A stretch of DNA of 64,000 nucleotides from Sebastes aleutianus (GCA_916700875.1 CAKAKS010000066.1:13652361-13716360); one strand, 5' to 3'. Counted from the stretch's first letter, positions 18,790 to 32,396 are shown. The notes: a model not told the origin generated them from the letters alone. Program-made: numbers and translations.

Positions 18790-21115
18790 TCTAGTCTTGG
18801 TCAGTGTATTAATCAATTAATCAATGTAGCAACACATTTGTAAGTGATACTGAAGCATGTTGCAGTTGAGTATTTTGAATTTGGGCTGTGGGGCTTTTTA
18901 AATCATTGTCTCCCTTTTCCCCTTTTCAAAGATACGCCAAGTTGCAAATGAATATGACAAAACGTTATTTAAAAAAAACTTTACATGAGGTCAGTTTTTG
19001 TTCACCGATTAAGTTGGATTCAATATCCCAGACATTTCATTGACGCTGCACAAAGAGCTGTCACTGAAACAGACTGATCCATTTTCATCTGGAATCCAAA
19101 CCAGCAATGAACATGAGTAATGTCTCTGCTTCAGCGTGTCATAACTCTACTGTCTGTAGCTAAGTGTGGGGAGATTGAGTAACACTATGATGTGGTGACG
19201 GAGAACTAATGGTGAAAGTGTGGCAGAGAATGTGGAGAGCTTGTCAAGACTCCATGTGCAAGGTCAAAAGTATAGCTTATAGGGTATAGTGAGTGTACCT
19301 GTGATTGCGTCATTGAGGTTGTCAGTGTTTTACATCATTGCCAGCTTGTTGAAAAAAGGTATGTGTCAAGTTCGGAAATGGATCTTTGAAGTTATAGAGA
19401 GCTTTGAGTACTTTTTGGACTTGCTACCCCATTAAGGAACAATCACAGGTCCAACTTCAACAGTTCTATGTTTGTGTGCTTGTACAAGTGTGAGCGCCGC
19501 AACCTTATTAACTCACTAAGGACGAGGGCCGGATAATGCCAAAAATGCAAATGCAATCAGGCTGCACACTGCAGCGACTTGCGTATGAATATAAAAAGAT
19601 GTTGGCAACGTGTCTCAAAACCATTAATAGAACTTTCTAGCACACACTTCGTCAACATGGCACTCGACTGTGGAGACAAATTTATGAAAGTGAAGTATAT
19701 TTTCCAGATGACATATTAAGTTTCTCTCTTCATATGGCTGCGCTGCCTATAAACGTGATAATCAACGTATGTGCAGCGCGTTCTTCTTACCCAGAGCATT
19801 ACCCTATGCCCTGCTGGAAATAACGTGTGCGCAGATGAAAAGGATGCGAGGGTAATATTTACTTGTCGCCATGGCAGCAGTGACATATACAATATATAAA
19901 AATCTTTAAGAAGCAGGCCGATGAAAAGTGTTGAATAATGCAGACATGGCACACAGATGATAATTTGAGGTAATTTGTCTGGGAGGTTATTCATGATGCA
20001 TGTGCACTGACTTTGCACCTCTGTGTGGAAATTTTGTATCCGTGTTGTTATGCCTTTTGTTAAAGAAGAAATGTTAGAGGCTGATATGTGGTGTGGGAAG
20101 AAGATGAGCTCATGGAGATATGCATTACAAAAATGAAATACTGCTTAGATGAAGCACTGCCCTCAATGCTATCACCTCCCTCAGTGGAGCAATAAAAATA
20201 CAAGCACAGTGTGTGGTACACACCTTGACATCATTCTTTTCCGCCGACTTGACGATATTTCCTGCACACGTAAGCCTGCACAGCTTGCCAAGAACATCAA
20301 TGAGTTTTGGACCAGTGTTTACATTTTACAGCCCTGTATAAGACTTCATGTGTCTGTAGAATATGCAGCCCATGACATCATCACTAACGGTTGCTCTGCC
20401 AACCACCCACAGCGCTCCCTCGTTCTAATAAATTGCCTTCAGGAAATGCAGAAAGACAACATTCTGTCGATTTATTTGGATAACACTTTCACGTGTTCTA
20501 AACATGTTGGCTGTTGCTGTTGTGTGAGTGAATGAATGCGTTTGCTTCACTTTCTTGATGTGGGCCAGACGCTGACTTCATCGCCACATCGCTTACCACA
20601 GTAGTTCCATCCATCCTGCTTCCCAATCCGCCAGCCAAGCGCTGCTTCCTACCATTACTCCCTGGGAGGACGGCAGATGAGGGGGGAAAAGGGGACTTGT
20701 ATCAAATTCTAACATTACGGATGGAAAGAGGTAAAAAAAAAAGACCACTGAATGCTGAAAAAGAGAGAGGCCGTGCAGTTCTTTGGTTGATGCATTCCAC
20801 ACAAAGTCTCAAAGCTACTGTTTTGGGTTCGGTTCCGCGGTGAATATCGTTCACCTCGGCCCAGGCATTACAGCACAACTACAGACGCCAGATTTGCTTG
20901 TTCCTCACACACATTTTTTCCAAGCAAAATGAGTTTCCAGGCTCAAATGAACACATAAAAACTATTATATAAGCATTTAAAGACAATAAGATAATAATAG
21001 CAGTGCAAATACTTAACTACGCATTAAAGCTAGAGTTGGTAATCTTCTTTGAAAACACTTTTGTTATAGCAGTTGAAATTCTCATTATATCCCGCAATCA
21101 AGAAATCAAATGCAG
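18790..21115. other. Intergenic, no gene seen
   Basis: Mostly unique AT-rich sequence. An open frame of 128 codons at 20149-20535 (+) has no domain, no splice context and a chance-like composition, so it is not called. Confidence 0.4.
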
Positions 21116-21192
21116 GGGCGCCCCACTAGCTCACCCGGTAAAGCGGCGACCCATGTACCGAGGCTCAGTCCTTACTGCAGCGGCCCAGAAAA
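21116..21192 (+). repeat. tRNA-derived SINE head fragment
   Basis: GGGGCGCCCCACTAGCTCAC is followed by CCGGTAAAGC, an RNA polymerase III A-box-like segment. CAGTCCTTACTGCAGCGGCC follows, after which the tRNA-like part breaks off into an A-rich stretch. The B box is missing, so this is not a functional tRNA gene. Confidence 0.55.
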
Positions 21193-21588
21193 AAAAGAAA
21201 AATATCCGCTATCTGTGGCTGTTGCAGGACTGTAATAAACACGTCCAATCATTTCATTCGGCCAGAATGAAGCTGCTAGCTTGACAGCTGTGAGTACTAA
21301 CAAAAGCCATGTCTGTTGTTTATATTCATTATGATAATTTGGGGGAAGTGGCTTTAGAGGGAGGCCTGAAGGGACGGGCTGTCAGTGTTTGGTGACTTTC
21401 TTGCTAGAGTTAGAGACTTTTGGAGCTTGTGCTGCTAGCTACTTTCATGGAAAAGAGTTGACAACACTAGGCTGGGTTTTTCGGTCGGATCATTGTTAAA
21501 ATCTAGCGTAGGCTTGCTAGTTTAAGATTACCAACCCTAGCTTTAAGCATGCAAAAATCAGTAACTACTATGCAAACTGAGAATTACA

Positions 21589-22121
21589 TTAATGGTCTAG
21601 TGAGTAGGATCTGGTGGTAGCGAGTGGTGAGGTGAGGAGATTGCAATCAAAACTGAAGTGGCGTAAAAACGTGAATGGCCCTCTCTAGAGCCAGTTGTTG
21701 TAAGAGTAGCGTAGGTCACAGTTGTTGTAAGAGTAGCGACGGTCACAGTTGTTGTAAGAGTAGCGTAGGTCATTTGGAGCAGAGCCAGTGCGTAGAGAGT
21801 GTGTACGTGGGAAGTGAGTGGTGAAGCAAAAGAGAGAGAGCGGCAGCGACGGGAGCGAGTAACGTTATCGAACGTTATCGAGTTAAAAGAGTTTGGTTTG
21901 TTCGTTCTGGGCTACTGTTGAAACATGACAGTGCAACATGGCGGTTTCCGTGGAGAGAGGACCCGCTCTTTATGTAGATATAAATGGCTCATTCCAAGGT
22001 AACAAAAACACAATGATTCTTATTATCAGGTGATTATACACTAAAGAAAACACACTTTTTAATATTATATTCCATTTCCGCCAATAGATCCCCCGAAAAA
22101 TATTGCACACTGGTCCTTTAA
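21589..22121 (-). mobile_element. MITE family M1, full-length copy with TTAA target sites
   Basis: TTAA sits at both edges (21589-21592 and 22118-22121). Termini are inverted: TTAATGGTCTAGTGAGTAGG at the left, and TTAAAGGACCAGTGTGCAAT when the right end is read on the minus strand. TTAA targets are typical of piggyBac or Kolobok-type elements. It uniquely contains a 27-bp triplication. Confidence 0.75.
21692..21772. repeat. 27-bp tandem repeat, three units
   Basis: The unit starts CAGTTGTTGTAAGAGTAGC and occurs at 21692, 21719 and 21746. Units 1 and 3 are identical over 27 bases and unit 2 differs at two positions (GTAGG against GACGG). It lies inside the M1 element. Confidence 0.9.
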
Positions 22122-23514
22122 GACTCGGAGCTAAATAGAACTATAATTACAGTTAAAGCTGCTATAATCAATAATTGGTTCACTCTCATTCAGCAGCAGC
22201 AGGCAGCTGTGTTCAGTAAAGACATTAACCTTAAAACCGACAGCATGCTACCTGCACAGCACACCAAATGAATGCAAACAATGCTCCGTGTCTGTTAAAT
22301 GTATAAATAAGTGATGCCATATGAAAGGTGATATTATGTCAGTGTTTATAGCTTCTTTCCGCTGCCCCCACATGGCCAATAAATCTCTTAATGCAGGTCT
22401 AAGTAAATAATGAGCTCCTCATAATATGACTATTGCATCAGCAACTCTGCCCCTCCACCAGCATGCTTAGCATTTGACTGAGCAAGCAAGTTCTGCTGCC
22501 CCCTCAGGATATTTGGTGTCTGCTCAATTAGTGAAGCCAAAGCCTCCATTTTCCAGACCCGCAGTTGTACGCTAATCACTCTGCTGAGATTTACTGCCCT
22601 GTTGGACAGGTAATTGTCAATCCTGCTTCCAGTGATTAGTCTCAGACACAACCCATGCGGTGTTAGGACCGGTGGTAAAGAAGTACTTTCTCACGCCAAA
22701 GCTAGAGCACCTGAGGCTATCTACAAAAACACCAGCTTCTTGACTACACTGCAAGTTAAAGTCATGTTCTCTAGCAGGTAAACTGTTGCCTCTGTATATC
22801 ATTGTCATTTGGTATTGAAATGTAGTATCTAAAAAGTAAGAGTAGGCCTACAAATATATTTCTGATTTTCATATACTGTATATGCTGCTTTAAAATAAAG
22901 AACATGTCTGTAAGACAAGCTGGAAACCAGGCTCGATACTTGAAAACAGGGACACCAAAACCACACTTGTGTTTCCTGTTTGCAACCAGATGCCCTGCCA
23001 GCCTGTCTGTAATCACTCGGTTGTAAAACGACTTTTTAAAAGTTCAAGTTGTACGTTTTTGAGTGTTTTCGACAGCTGTTCTCCAATCTCCAGACGTTTG
23101 CGTGACTAGTGTTTCTTCAAGATAAGCCTTTTTAATACAGCAATACCTTCAGTACTACATCAAAAACCAGCACGTCGCAACTGGCTTGAGGGCAACATAC
23201 TTTTATTCACAGGCCTGGAGTGAGATGAGATGGAAATATCATGGTCATAAATAGTTTTGCAACACAGAGGTAAAGGGAAAGCCAAAAACAACTATCTTGG
23301 TCCTCCCACACAGCGGCTATGGAGTAACTATAGTCACGACTTTGAATGACCTGTTGCGTACTGGTTTGACTCCCATCGTTGGGAGGCTACATTTTAGATA
23401 ATTTCAGCAACATTTTGAAATCATTTTTGGCAGGTATTCTCTTTTCCAAAAGGAACAACTGATAAAAACATGTTGCAGACATTGTAGCTAATCCAGGAAA
23501 TATTCAAGACCTCT
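22122..23514. other. Intergenic, no gene seen
   Basis: No repeat family shared with the rest of the window and no coding signature was found. The short minus-strand frames at 22430-23016 have no recognisable motif. Confidence 0.4.
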
Positions 23515-24225
23515 ACTTAAAGCAGCAGTGGGTAGAAATGGAGCAAATATGACTGTCCTCTGGTGTCCTCCGGTGCTCCTAATGGCATCTGCAAGATTTC
23601 ACAGACAGGAAGAAAACAACCAATCAGAACCGAGCTGGAGCCTTGCAGTCTCTGAGCAGCTGTCAATCACTCATGAACTCCGACCAAAAAGTCAAACTAG
23701 GCAGCTCTGATCAAATATTAATACATATTCTGTTACTGTATTGCCATTTCTTGCATAAAATGTTTTCAGAAACATCTTGTTGTGTACTGTTTAGCTGTAA
23801 AATGAGAAAGTTTGTGACCCAGCAGCCATGTTGAGATCAGTTGAGGAAATACCAAGCATAGCCCACCAGCCGGAGCAAACTTTCTCATTTTACAGCTAAA
23901 CAGCACACTACAAGATGTTTCTGAAAACATTTGAGGCAAGAAATAGACATTACAGTATCAGAATACTAATTCATATTTGACCGTTCGCGAGTGATTAGCA
24001 GCTGCCTCCATTGAATCAACAGCCAATAGGAACGCTCTCTCTCTGAAATGACCTGTGATTGGCCAAAGTCTCCCGTAGATTTTTTAAATCCTGGAAACAG
24101 AGCCATGAGGAGGTGCAGAAGTCTAGTTTTCTCTCAGAACACTTGAATTACAATATGCAGAAAGGTTATTATGGATTTTTTTGACCAATGATGCCAAAAA
24201 CTTTCTCCCTACTGCAGGTTTAAGC
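23515..24225 (+). mobile_element. Fold-back element family F, copy A (complete)
   Basis: The left end TAAAGCAGCAGTGGGTAGAA is mirrored by CTCCCTACTGCAGGTTTAA at the right. The centre is a long inverted repeat, with arms at about 23751-23816 and 23876-23939 sharing TGTTTTCAGAAACATCTTG and GCTGTAAAATGAGAAAG. There is no coding capacity. Confidence 0.75.
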
Positions 24226-25879
24226 ATCAACAGTTGTAGCTGTAACTGGCTTCCTGCCTCTGATAAAAAGTCAAGACACTACGCAGATCATCAACAAATC
24301 TGTGCAGAGTTAATTGCAGGGTGACATCACTGAATACAGCCCGTATATAATTGCAAACACAGAATTACCTCACAAGAAAAGAATGGGCCTTTATAGTGAA
24401 GCTAAAACGGTCCAATAAAGGCATGTTCTACCACTTCTGAGAGACAGTCAGTGCAGTATAGTTTTTAGCAGTGGACTTTTGGTTTCCTAACAGACACTGT
24501 CCCACGCCATGAGCGGATTGTTTGTCTTGGCAGAATCATCTTTTTATTGCCCGTCCAACGTTCATATTTTCTGCTCTGGCTCCATTTAACAGTTTATGAG
24601 TGTCTAGGATGTATTGGATCAGAGGTTTTCTTCCTGGAACTGAGAGCGCCGCTGGTGGCTGGCTTCCAGAGAGACATGACCTCCGGCGGCGTGTGACCCC
24701 AGGAAATGGGGTGGTACTGGAGGGGCTGACAGCCATCCATCACAGCCGGTGCCCCACACGCTGTGCAGCATGGCTACGGTGTGCTCTCTGGCTTTGACCA
24801 TTTCATGCTTCTTGAAATCCAATACACACACTTATATTTAGCTTGTCCTCGCAGCATTTTTACAGCACGGACATGGCCAATGAAATGCCAGAGACTTTAG
24901 TATGAGACATAAAAAGTTTGTTTGTAAAATACTACAGTCCATGGCAACAAACTGTAACCGATTTGGCGTTTCTTTGATGCTGCAAATAACACGCACTGGC
25001 ACACTTGGTGACCACAGAGATGAACGGCTAAAAAAGAATGATAGATGGAAGTCAGCTGTGGATAATAAATCAAGACAACCCGGGTAATGATGTTGGAATT
25101 TTATACTTTAAAGAACCAGTTAATACAGCACGTGCCTAGAACCTCTCATCAACTCTATCATATATCAAGGTCAGCGAACCACTTGTAAGCACCAAAATAT
25201 CTCTTGAAAACAGAGAAGAGAGTGCTTTTTTCAGCAGCACACGATGCATTTATTTATGCCGTTATGCCAATCAAGTCTTTGCACGATCCCAGTATATCCA
25301 CTTCTTGTTTGCTCATTGAGTAGCCACTGGAGCAGCTGAGGATCAAGCACTGAAGTGAATCACACCTCAACAATAGTGGAACATTTGGCATGACCAGTGT
25401 TTGATCTACCAGAGCCGGACCATTCATGCCTACTGATGGCTCAGCGGCGTTCCTCGAAAATACCAATTATCACAAATGAGCCGCAGTGTAGGTTTAGGGC
25501 ATGCAGTCTATCATCCATTGAGGGCAATCCAGTAGTGAGTTTAGGGAAACATTAAGCACTAGCTAATAAGCATTAGCACATTGACTCTGTAAGCTTAGTT
25601 CAGCCACACGGCAGACATGGGCTGAAAGGAAAATGTCAGAAACTGCACAGTCACACCACCTCCTCATTTGTAATAATACTTTAATTAATAAAATTTTGGC
25701 TATCATCTTTGATGAAATCAGACAGCTCATCATTCATCAACAACACTTTGCTTTTATGAACAATAGATTCATATTATAAACTCTCCGGCAGGTTAGGTGT
25801 AAACGCGGCTTTACTCCTGCTTGGTGGGTATACTATTCACCTCTAAGATATTTCCATGTTCACATCACCAGATAATCAC
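24226..25879. other. Intergenic, no gene seen
   Basis: A locally GC-richer patch at about 24630-24790 is open in one frame on each strand. I compared it by eye with what I remember of neighbouring-gene families (RalGPS) and found no match. Confidence 0.4.
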
Positions 25880-26220
25880 CGGCTAAGACGGGCGTAAAAA
25901 AATATTGATACACTTGAGTGATATTGCGATATTATGTTTTGTGATACCGTATTGTTTTTCAAAGCACTATCGATTTTAGAATAATAATTCATAGTTTTCA
26001 TGTTCTTTTTGCATAAACAAGTAAACTTTTCTTTACTCTGATTTTATGCATTTTGCGGTGCGTTCTTTATATTATGACAGTTTTCCTAAAATTAGATTGA
26101 AAAAAATCACAATATATCGCCTTGCTGTATCGCGATATATCGCAATATATTCAATCGTAACATCGGTATTATGATCAGTATCGTATCGCCAGATTCTTGC
26201 CAAAAACACAGCCCTACCGG
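25880..26220. repeat. hAT-like element with ATATCG-rich ends, copy 1
   Basis: It shares GATATTGCGATATTATGTTT, the CTTGCTGTATCGCGATATAT region and TATCGTATCGCCAGATTCTTG with 35430-35825. Ends resemble the GGCTGTG/CACAGCCCTA termini of teleost hAT relics. Confidence 0.6.
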
Positions 26221-26365
26221 CTAATATGTATTGCTCCTTTTCCCTGTCTCTGTTTACACTGAATGCTGATTCATGAACATGTTTTGACTTTTTAACTTAG
26301 AAAATTGGTCGTCAGTCAATAAATCTCTGGGAAAAATCTCTACGTACAATTTATGTGTAACATTT

Positions 26366-26616
26366 AGGGGGATGTATAATCTCTTGAAAATAAGAATCGT
26401 TGTGTTTTTGTTTCCTTAGAATGAGCCGTTTGTTCATACTTTACTTAGCCATGTTTCTACAGTAGCCCAGAACGGACAAACCAAACACTGGCTCTCTTTT
26501 TGCGTCTGCCACCGTAGTTCTCCTTCACACTTGGCACACGGGAGACGTTTCAGTTGGTTGCGATCTGAAATCTCATCGCTAGGTGCTGCCAGATCCTACG
26601 TATTGCACCTTTTAAT
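26366..26616 (+). repeat. MITE family M1, copy 4
   Basis: It shares GAATCGTTGTGTTTTTGTTT, CCATGTTTCTACAGTAGCCC and the end CAGATCCTACGTATTGCACC with the other copies. It is more diverged than copies 1 and 3. Confidence 0.7.
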
Positions 26617-28907
26617 TTGAAAATCACTGAATTAGATTTTTTTTGACAAATTTAGGTACACTTAAAAAGAAAAAAAAAATGCCTGTTACGATTTCCTAAA
26701 GCCCAAGGTGACATCTTCAAATGTCTTGTTTTGTCTGACCAACAGTCCAAAACCCAAAGATATTCAGTTTACTATGGCAAAAGATGAAATAAAACAGCAA
26801 AAACTCACATTTGAGAAGATTTGATAACCACTGAATTTTGGGAATTTTTGCTTAAAAAGTTACTTAAAAAAATGAATCGATGATCAAAACCATAGCTGAT
26901 TAATTTCCTGTTGATTGACAAATCAATTAATTGATTAATGGTTTCAGCTCTAGTGCACTCCACTGCAAACCTCACCTTTGTTCAGCCAGTTCAGTAAAGC
27001 AGCCCACGCTTCTTATGAGGACACTTGTAAAGATACAGTTTCCTATTTTACTCATTAACAAAACAAAACTGTAGACTAATTGGCATTGTAGCCAAATAGA
27101 TTATAGCCCAAAGCCAAACTCTTATATTTCACAAAGTATCATGAAAACCTGATGCAGGACTGTTTCAGCCAAGGCTGACTGTACTCTCCCCTACAAGCCT
27201 GTGACTCAATTTTACTGCTTTTACTTTTGTAATGAAGGCTTCCCTGAAGCTACGTCTTCTGCTGTCATTTAATACACACCGCGGGTGATGACACAAGCTC
27301 TGCTCTTTTACAAGCTCCGTGCTGGTTAGCAGCGAGTCACAGCGCCAGTAAGTGAAGAAATTTAAGCTGCTTTTCTGTATGTTTAAAGAAATGGAAAGTT
27401 TTAGGTGTACAACTCAAAACAAACAGGTCAAGTACTTCTGACCTGACTTTTACTTTACTCTCTGGGACATTCCTCCAAAATGACCTCATAGGGGGACAGC
27501 AGGCTTGGAAAGCAATAAAGTCAGTCTCAGTGGAGATGACTTTTCCATCAGCTCTCTGGCTTTCACTGCTCGGGGCCGCGGTTCAGACCTGTAGTCTGGG
27601 ACCCCCTGTGGCAGCTTCAAGGATGGGGGGAATAGGTTGTAACAACTTGGAGTGCTCAGGTATAAAGTCTCACATCTTAAACTTAAACTCTCCATTATAG
27701 TTACTACGGGCCAACTTTAAAGCCTGCAGTAGCTAAAAGGTTAGCTACTGCAGGCTAACTCTTCCGGTGCACAGCAATAGTGAGCTGATCTGAAAACATT
27801 GAGGCAAAGAATGGGGAGAATTGGAACGCAGAAATCACGATACCTAAAAAATGCATTTTGTTGAATAAATTATACACATTGTCACTCGTAAATCCAAACA
27901 TAGATTTAATGATCTTTTTAACCAAACACATGTAGCGGAGGGAACGGTGTTTTTCTTCAGCCCCGAGTGTGCCTACAAACTTCCTTACCAAGGTTTGCTT
28001 TGCTTTGCACAGGTGGTGCCCACATTTGCTTATGTGGAAGAAGGACAGAAAGTGTGCATGCTATAATTAAGGGAACATTCAATCACAGAATAACTTGGTC
28101 AAACAGCCATTCAAACAGCTCTCTCTCTCTCAGTGACTTCCTTCGGATACCAACTCAACATGCTGAACCGGTTAAACAGCTGCTGATAGCGGCCGTTTAA
28201 AGCCAACGGGAAAACTAAAAGGGATGGTTGGCAAAACGGGGCCTAACTGTCAGCTTGCCTAAAGGACAAAAAAGGGAACTCGGTTTAAGAACATTTAATA
28301 AATCAGGTTACTGCAGAAAGCTGGCAATAACAAGTTATTTAAATGCCTGCAAATTCACTGACGGTGGTTTTGTGAGGTAGCTATAATACATACGATGGGT
28401 AATAAATAATTTATGTCACAATGGGGATATTCAGTCAGAGTAAGACCTCGCTGTAAGCTTTAATGGCACATTCATGTTTACGGCACATAGACTTAAACTG
28501 AGAGGATGCCGACTTTGGAATTCATCCAGACTCAGTAAATTAGCAAAACTAGCCTTGAGCCTAATCGCTCTGATGGTAAACATTCATATTATATGCTGAC
28601 ATAACACTCACGCTGTAACAGGCAGAGTTTACATCATCTGGGAACGTTGACTGGACAGACTGGTGTAATAACGTCTGTCTGGGCCTCCGGCCTTTTAATG
28701 GCAATGCTTTGCCTGGCCAGTGGAAATAGCTGACTAAATATTGGCTCAAAGTACATGGAAGCTATGACCGACAAACGTTAGGTAACTGTGGTTCGTCTCT
28801 TTCAATTGAATGTATTTAGACAGAGAGGTAACATAATACGAGCATTTAAAATAATCTTTAAGGCAACAGGTCACCAGCTTATTTTTCTGTAATGGAGTAA
28901 TGCAGTA
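26617..28907. other. Intergenic, no gene seen
   Basis: It contains the hairpin at 27721-27756 and otherwise AT-rich unique sequence. No exons were recognised on either strand. Confidence 0.4.
27721..27756. repeat. Perfect 16-bp inverted repeat with 4-base loop
   Basis: AGCCTGCAGTAGCTAA at 27721-27736 and its exact reverse complement at 27741-27756 are separated by AAGG. No flanking gene or matching larger element was identified. Confidence 0.85.
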
Positions 28908-29660
28908 TTAAAGAGGACCTATTTTGCTTTTTCCCTTTCCTTTAGTGTATTTAAACCTGCAGCAGGCAGAAAGTTTTGGCATTATTCGGCAAAAAATCCA
29001 TGATAATCTTTTAGCATATTGTAATTCAAGTGTTCTGAGAGATAACTAGACTTCTGCAATAAGAAAGTTTGCTCTGGCTGGAGGGCGGTGCTTGGTATTT
29101 TCTCACCTGATCTCAACATGGCTGCCAGGTCACAAACTTTTGTCATTTTACAGCTAAACATTACACTACAAGACGTTTCTGAAAACATTTGAGGCGAGAA
29201 ATAGGCATTACAGTAACAGAATAGTGATTCATATTTGATCAGCGCTGCCTAGTTTGACCGTTTGATCGGAGTTTGCGAGTGATTGACAGCTGCTCAGGGA
29301 CGGCAAGACTACAGCTCGGCTCTGATTGGTTGTTTTCTTCCGGTCTGTGAAATCTTGCAGATGCCATTAGGAGCACTGGAGGACACCGGAGGACACAGAG
29401 GAACAAGATTTTTTTCAAATTACCTGTCTCATGCATTTTTTTAATCAGATTTGGTTGACCAATCACAACATTGGGCCAGCTGACCAATCAGAGCAGACTG
29501 GGCTTTTCGGTAGTGGGGGGCAGGAGCTCAAACAGAGCGTTTCAGACAGAGGGTGAAAAGAGATGCTGCAGCTCAGCCGGTATGAGAAGAATAAAATGTT
29601 TTAGTAGAAACCCAAAATACAAGTATGCACATGAAAATAAGCATAATAGGTCCTCTTTAA
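28908..29660. mobile_element. TTAA-flanked MITE containing fold-back family F copy B
   Basis: The outer ends are TTAAAGAGGACCTATTTTGC and CATAATAGGTCCTCTTTAA, perfectly placed inverted termini with TTAA at the edges. From about 28958 to 29450 the interior matches fold-back family F, in the orientation of copy C, but lacks the first arm of the palindrome. The remainder (about 29455-29655) matches 45,700-45,893 and 46,493-46,541. Confidence 0.75.
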
Positions 29661-32396
29661 CATACTGTGTTTTTCTTATCTACAAATAGGTCTGTAATCA
29701 AGTACAGCATCTACTGTAAATAGCCGCGCAAATGAGAGCTTAGGTTTGATTAACTGTGTGACTAGAGCAATTCACTAAACCTGAGCAGAACAATAAAGCT
29801 TTTGAGTGAATACTTGCTGCAAATTGCTACCTTAAGTAATAATCATCCAGGCTAGGGTACAAGAACAGAAACATGCCACATTGCTGTGGGGTAACAGCTT
29901 ATGTTATAAAGTTTTACTTATGAGACAATTCAATTGACAGGCACCCTATTGTTCCAAAGCGAAACTGCATGGCAGGAAACTAATAAAATGTTTCATTCGA
30001 TTGCTTTTGCCGGATGAATGTAGCTTTTGAGTAGTTTCAGCAGGCATTTTATGTCCCCGCGTCAAGACCTCCTGCAATGACATGTGACATTTACAACGAT
30101 CTGTCAAATGGACCTTAATTATGCCTATATGTGCTCTGCCACCTGGAGGAAATTAAACACTTGACACTCTAAAGTGTGCACTGTATGCATTCATCAGCAG
30201 GGAGCGAGTGGCACAGGGGTAGCATTTCAATAGTGACCCCGCTTTGACTTTATGTCTCACTCTGATGAACGTGCATTGGCCTTGGGCTGCCATAGGGAGG
30301 GTTGGGGGGGACAATCAGGATAGGTTTCCCAGGCCTTGATTCAAGAGGGGCCCCAATGATCAGTTACCGTTGTAGTAAATTGCATAAATACAGTCCATGC
30401 ATCGTGCCTGCTCAGTTTAAATGCTCTAACCAAAACAAAATCTGAGGGTCATCTCTCTTCTATAACCTGCAACCGAAGAAGTGAAATAACTAAAAGGCTG
30501 AACTTACATGTTCAGAGACGTTTCCAAGGTGAGTTTCCAAACTAAACACACAAAGATTGTCCAAAGTAGGAGCGCATGCCTGGGTTGTCTGTTGCAGTCT
30601 GACCGTACAGTACAAAGAGCCTGCAGACGCTCAGCCAAATCATGAGCTCAACACTGGCCTCCGAAAAGCAGCCCGCACTGAGAGGACACTAAGTGTATAC
30701 ATGTGTTTGTTCAGAAGTGTGGGGTTATTAAGCTTGTCTCGTTGTCTGATGTGGTTCAGGAAATGGCTCACTGCTCCACTTAAGCCATGTTTAGGTTATA
30801 GCAGTAAACATTTTGTCGCCAGATTTCTCCAAGCTATAAGACTCGTGGTATAAGACCACGGCATCCCTTATAAAGGGTCACTATTAACTATAAAAATGTT
30901 CACATTGCGTCACTGGAAGCTGTTGAATCCAATAAACTATAGGAAGATATCACCATTTCTCACTCAATAGATCATTTCTGAGAGCTTAATGATAAACTAT
31001 TATTTAAGTCTCAAGCAGACATTGGTTCTCTTAATATTTTTTTATTCTCTGAATAAAATGGAAATAATGCTCTAGTTTGGCAGCTGAAACCAGGCACAAC
31101 ACCATTCACAACACATTATCTCATGTGCAGTGGAAAAAGCAATTCCCGTTCTGTGGTTCCTTTGGTTTTTTCTCCTGTGAAATTGGGGTCTGTCTTTCGA
31201 GTAAGGGCAGGGAGCATGCTTTAATCTGGAAAATATTACTCTGGGTGGAAGAACATGGGAAACAATAACACTAGGAGGATTCCTCTTCCATCCTCAGGGC
31301 TCTGTGATTCGGAGATATGCTTTAGTCTGCAATTTTAGCTCACCACAACCACCCGCTTGGCCCCCGTCCTTTGCTACTCTTTTTCCACCTCACTCTAAAG
31401 TGGGCTTTTGTCTTGGCTCGTGCATGAAGTAGCTCAGGAAGAGGAAAAAAGTCCCTCAGGTAACAGTTTGGGTAGTCTGCACTACAATAAGTTGCCCTTG
31501 CTCTAGATCATTTACAATATGAATGTTCACAAAGACTTGAAACTTGACTTAGACATGCAACAAATTACTTGTGAGCAACTCTGCTTTTTAGTTCATGAAA
31601 GTATACTTTGTATACTTATAGTACTGTGGTGGCAGTGTCTGTTAAAACAAGACACAAACCAAGGTAACAACTTGTCTTTCAAGTAAATTTAATAAAAAAG
31701 CATATATTAATAAGAAAAGCATCTGCAGATGGACTCACAAGCACAGCCACCTGAGTGGACTGTGGCAAGTGAGCCCCTAACACAAAGAGTAGTCAGTATT
31801 TATACATACTAAAGCATAACACACAGATAAGTGCAATGAAGAGAAAGATAGAAAGTGTATCATTACGTCAGCAAAGAACAGACAACAGAGCATCACAAGA
31901 CATAACAAGTACTTCAGCCCTCTGTTGTTTATAGTCACAGAAGATAAAACTGTCGGGTCACTGTTTTAATGCTTATGGTGACAAGGTCTGCTAGATGTGA
32001 GGCCCTGAGATTATCTAAAGGTACAGTATTAACTGCAGATATGAAAATTGCCATTACAGTACTTAGCCAAAGATTTATGTATTACATAAAGGAGACTTGC
32101 TCCTTTTGCTATTTGACTTGATGATTCGTGATGAGATTTTAAAAAAAATGTATAAAATGTGATGTTCTTGCATGCCTCTACGGTGAATGGATAATCCAAA
32201 AACTTGATGAATTGAATTAAATTCATATCAAAAAATCCTTTTACAAACTCTCACACACTTTAATAGGCCACTCTATCAAAAAGTAAGCACAACTACAAGC
32301 CAAGTATTCTTTTTATATAGGCCTATAAGGCAAGAATACTTAACAAAACTTTTCTTAAGTATCTATTGATCAAAAGATTAAGTAAGTAGGCCTATA
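29661..32396. other. Intergenic, no gene seen
   Basis: Unique AT-rich sequence. From about 31590, AAGTATACTTTGTATACTTA motifs resemble the minisatellite at 32397-32605, so the larger segment 31590-32740 may be one mobile element. Confidence 0.4.

Noticed and set aside
20149..20535. 128-codon open frame in the intergenic region
   Set aside because: No domain, no splice or promoter context, and amino-acid composition is consistent with chance in AT-rich DNA.
24536..24831. Candidate exon of a RalGPS-like neighbour gene
   Set aside because: A PP-rich minus-strand peptide caught the eye, but residue order did not match what is known of that family and no flanking exons were found.
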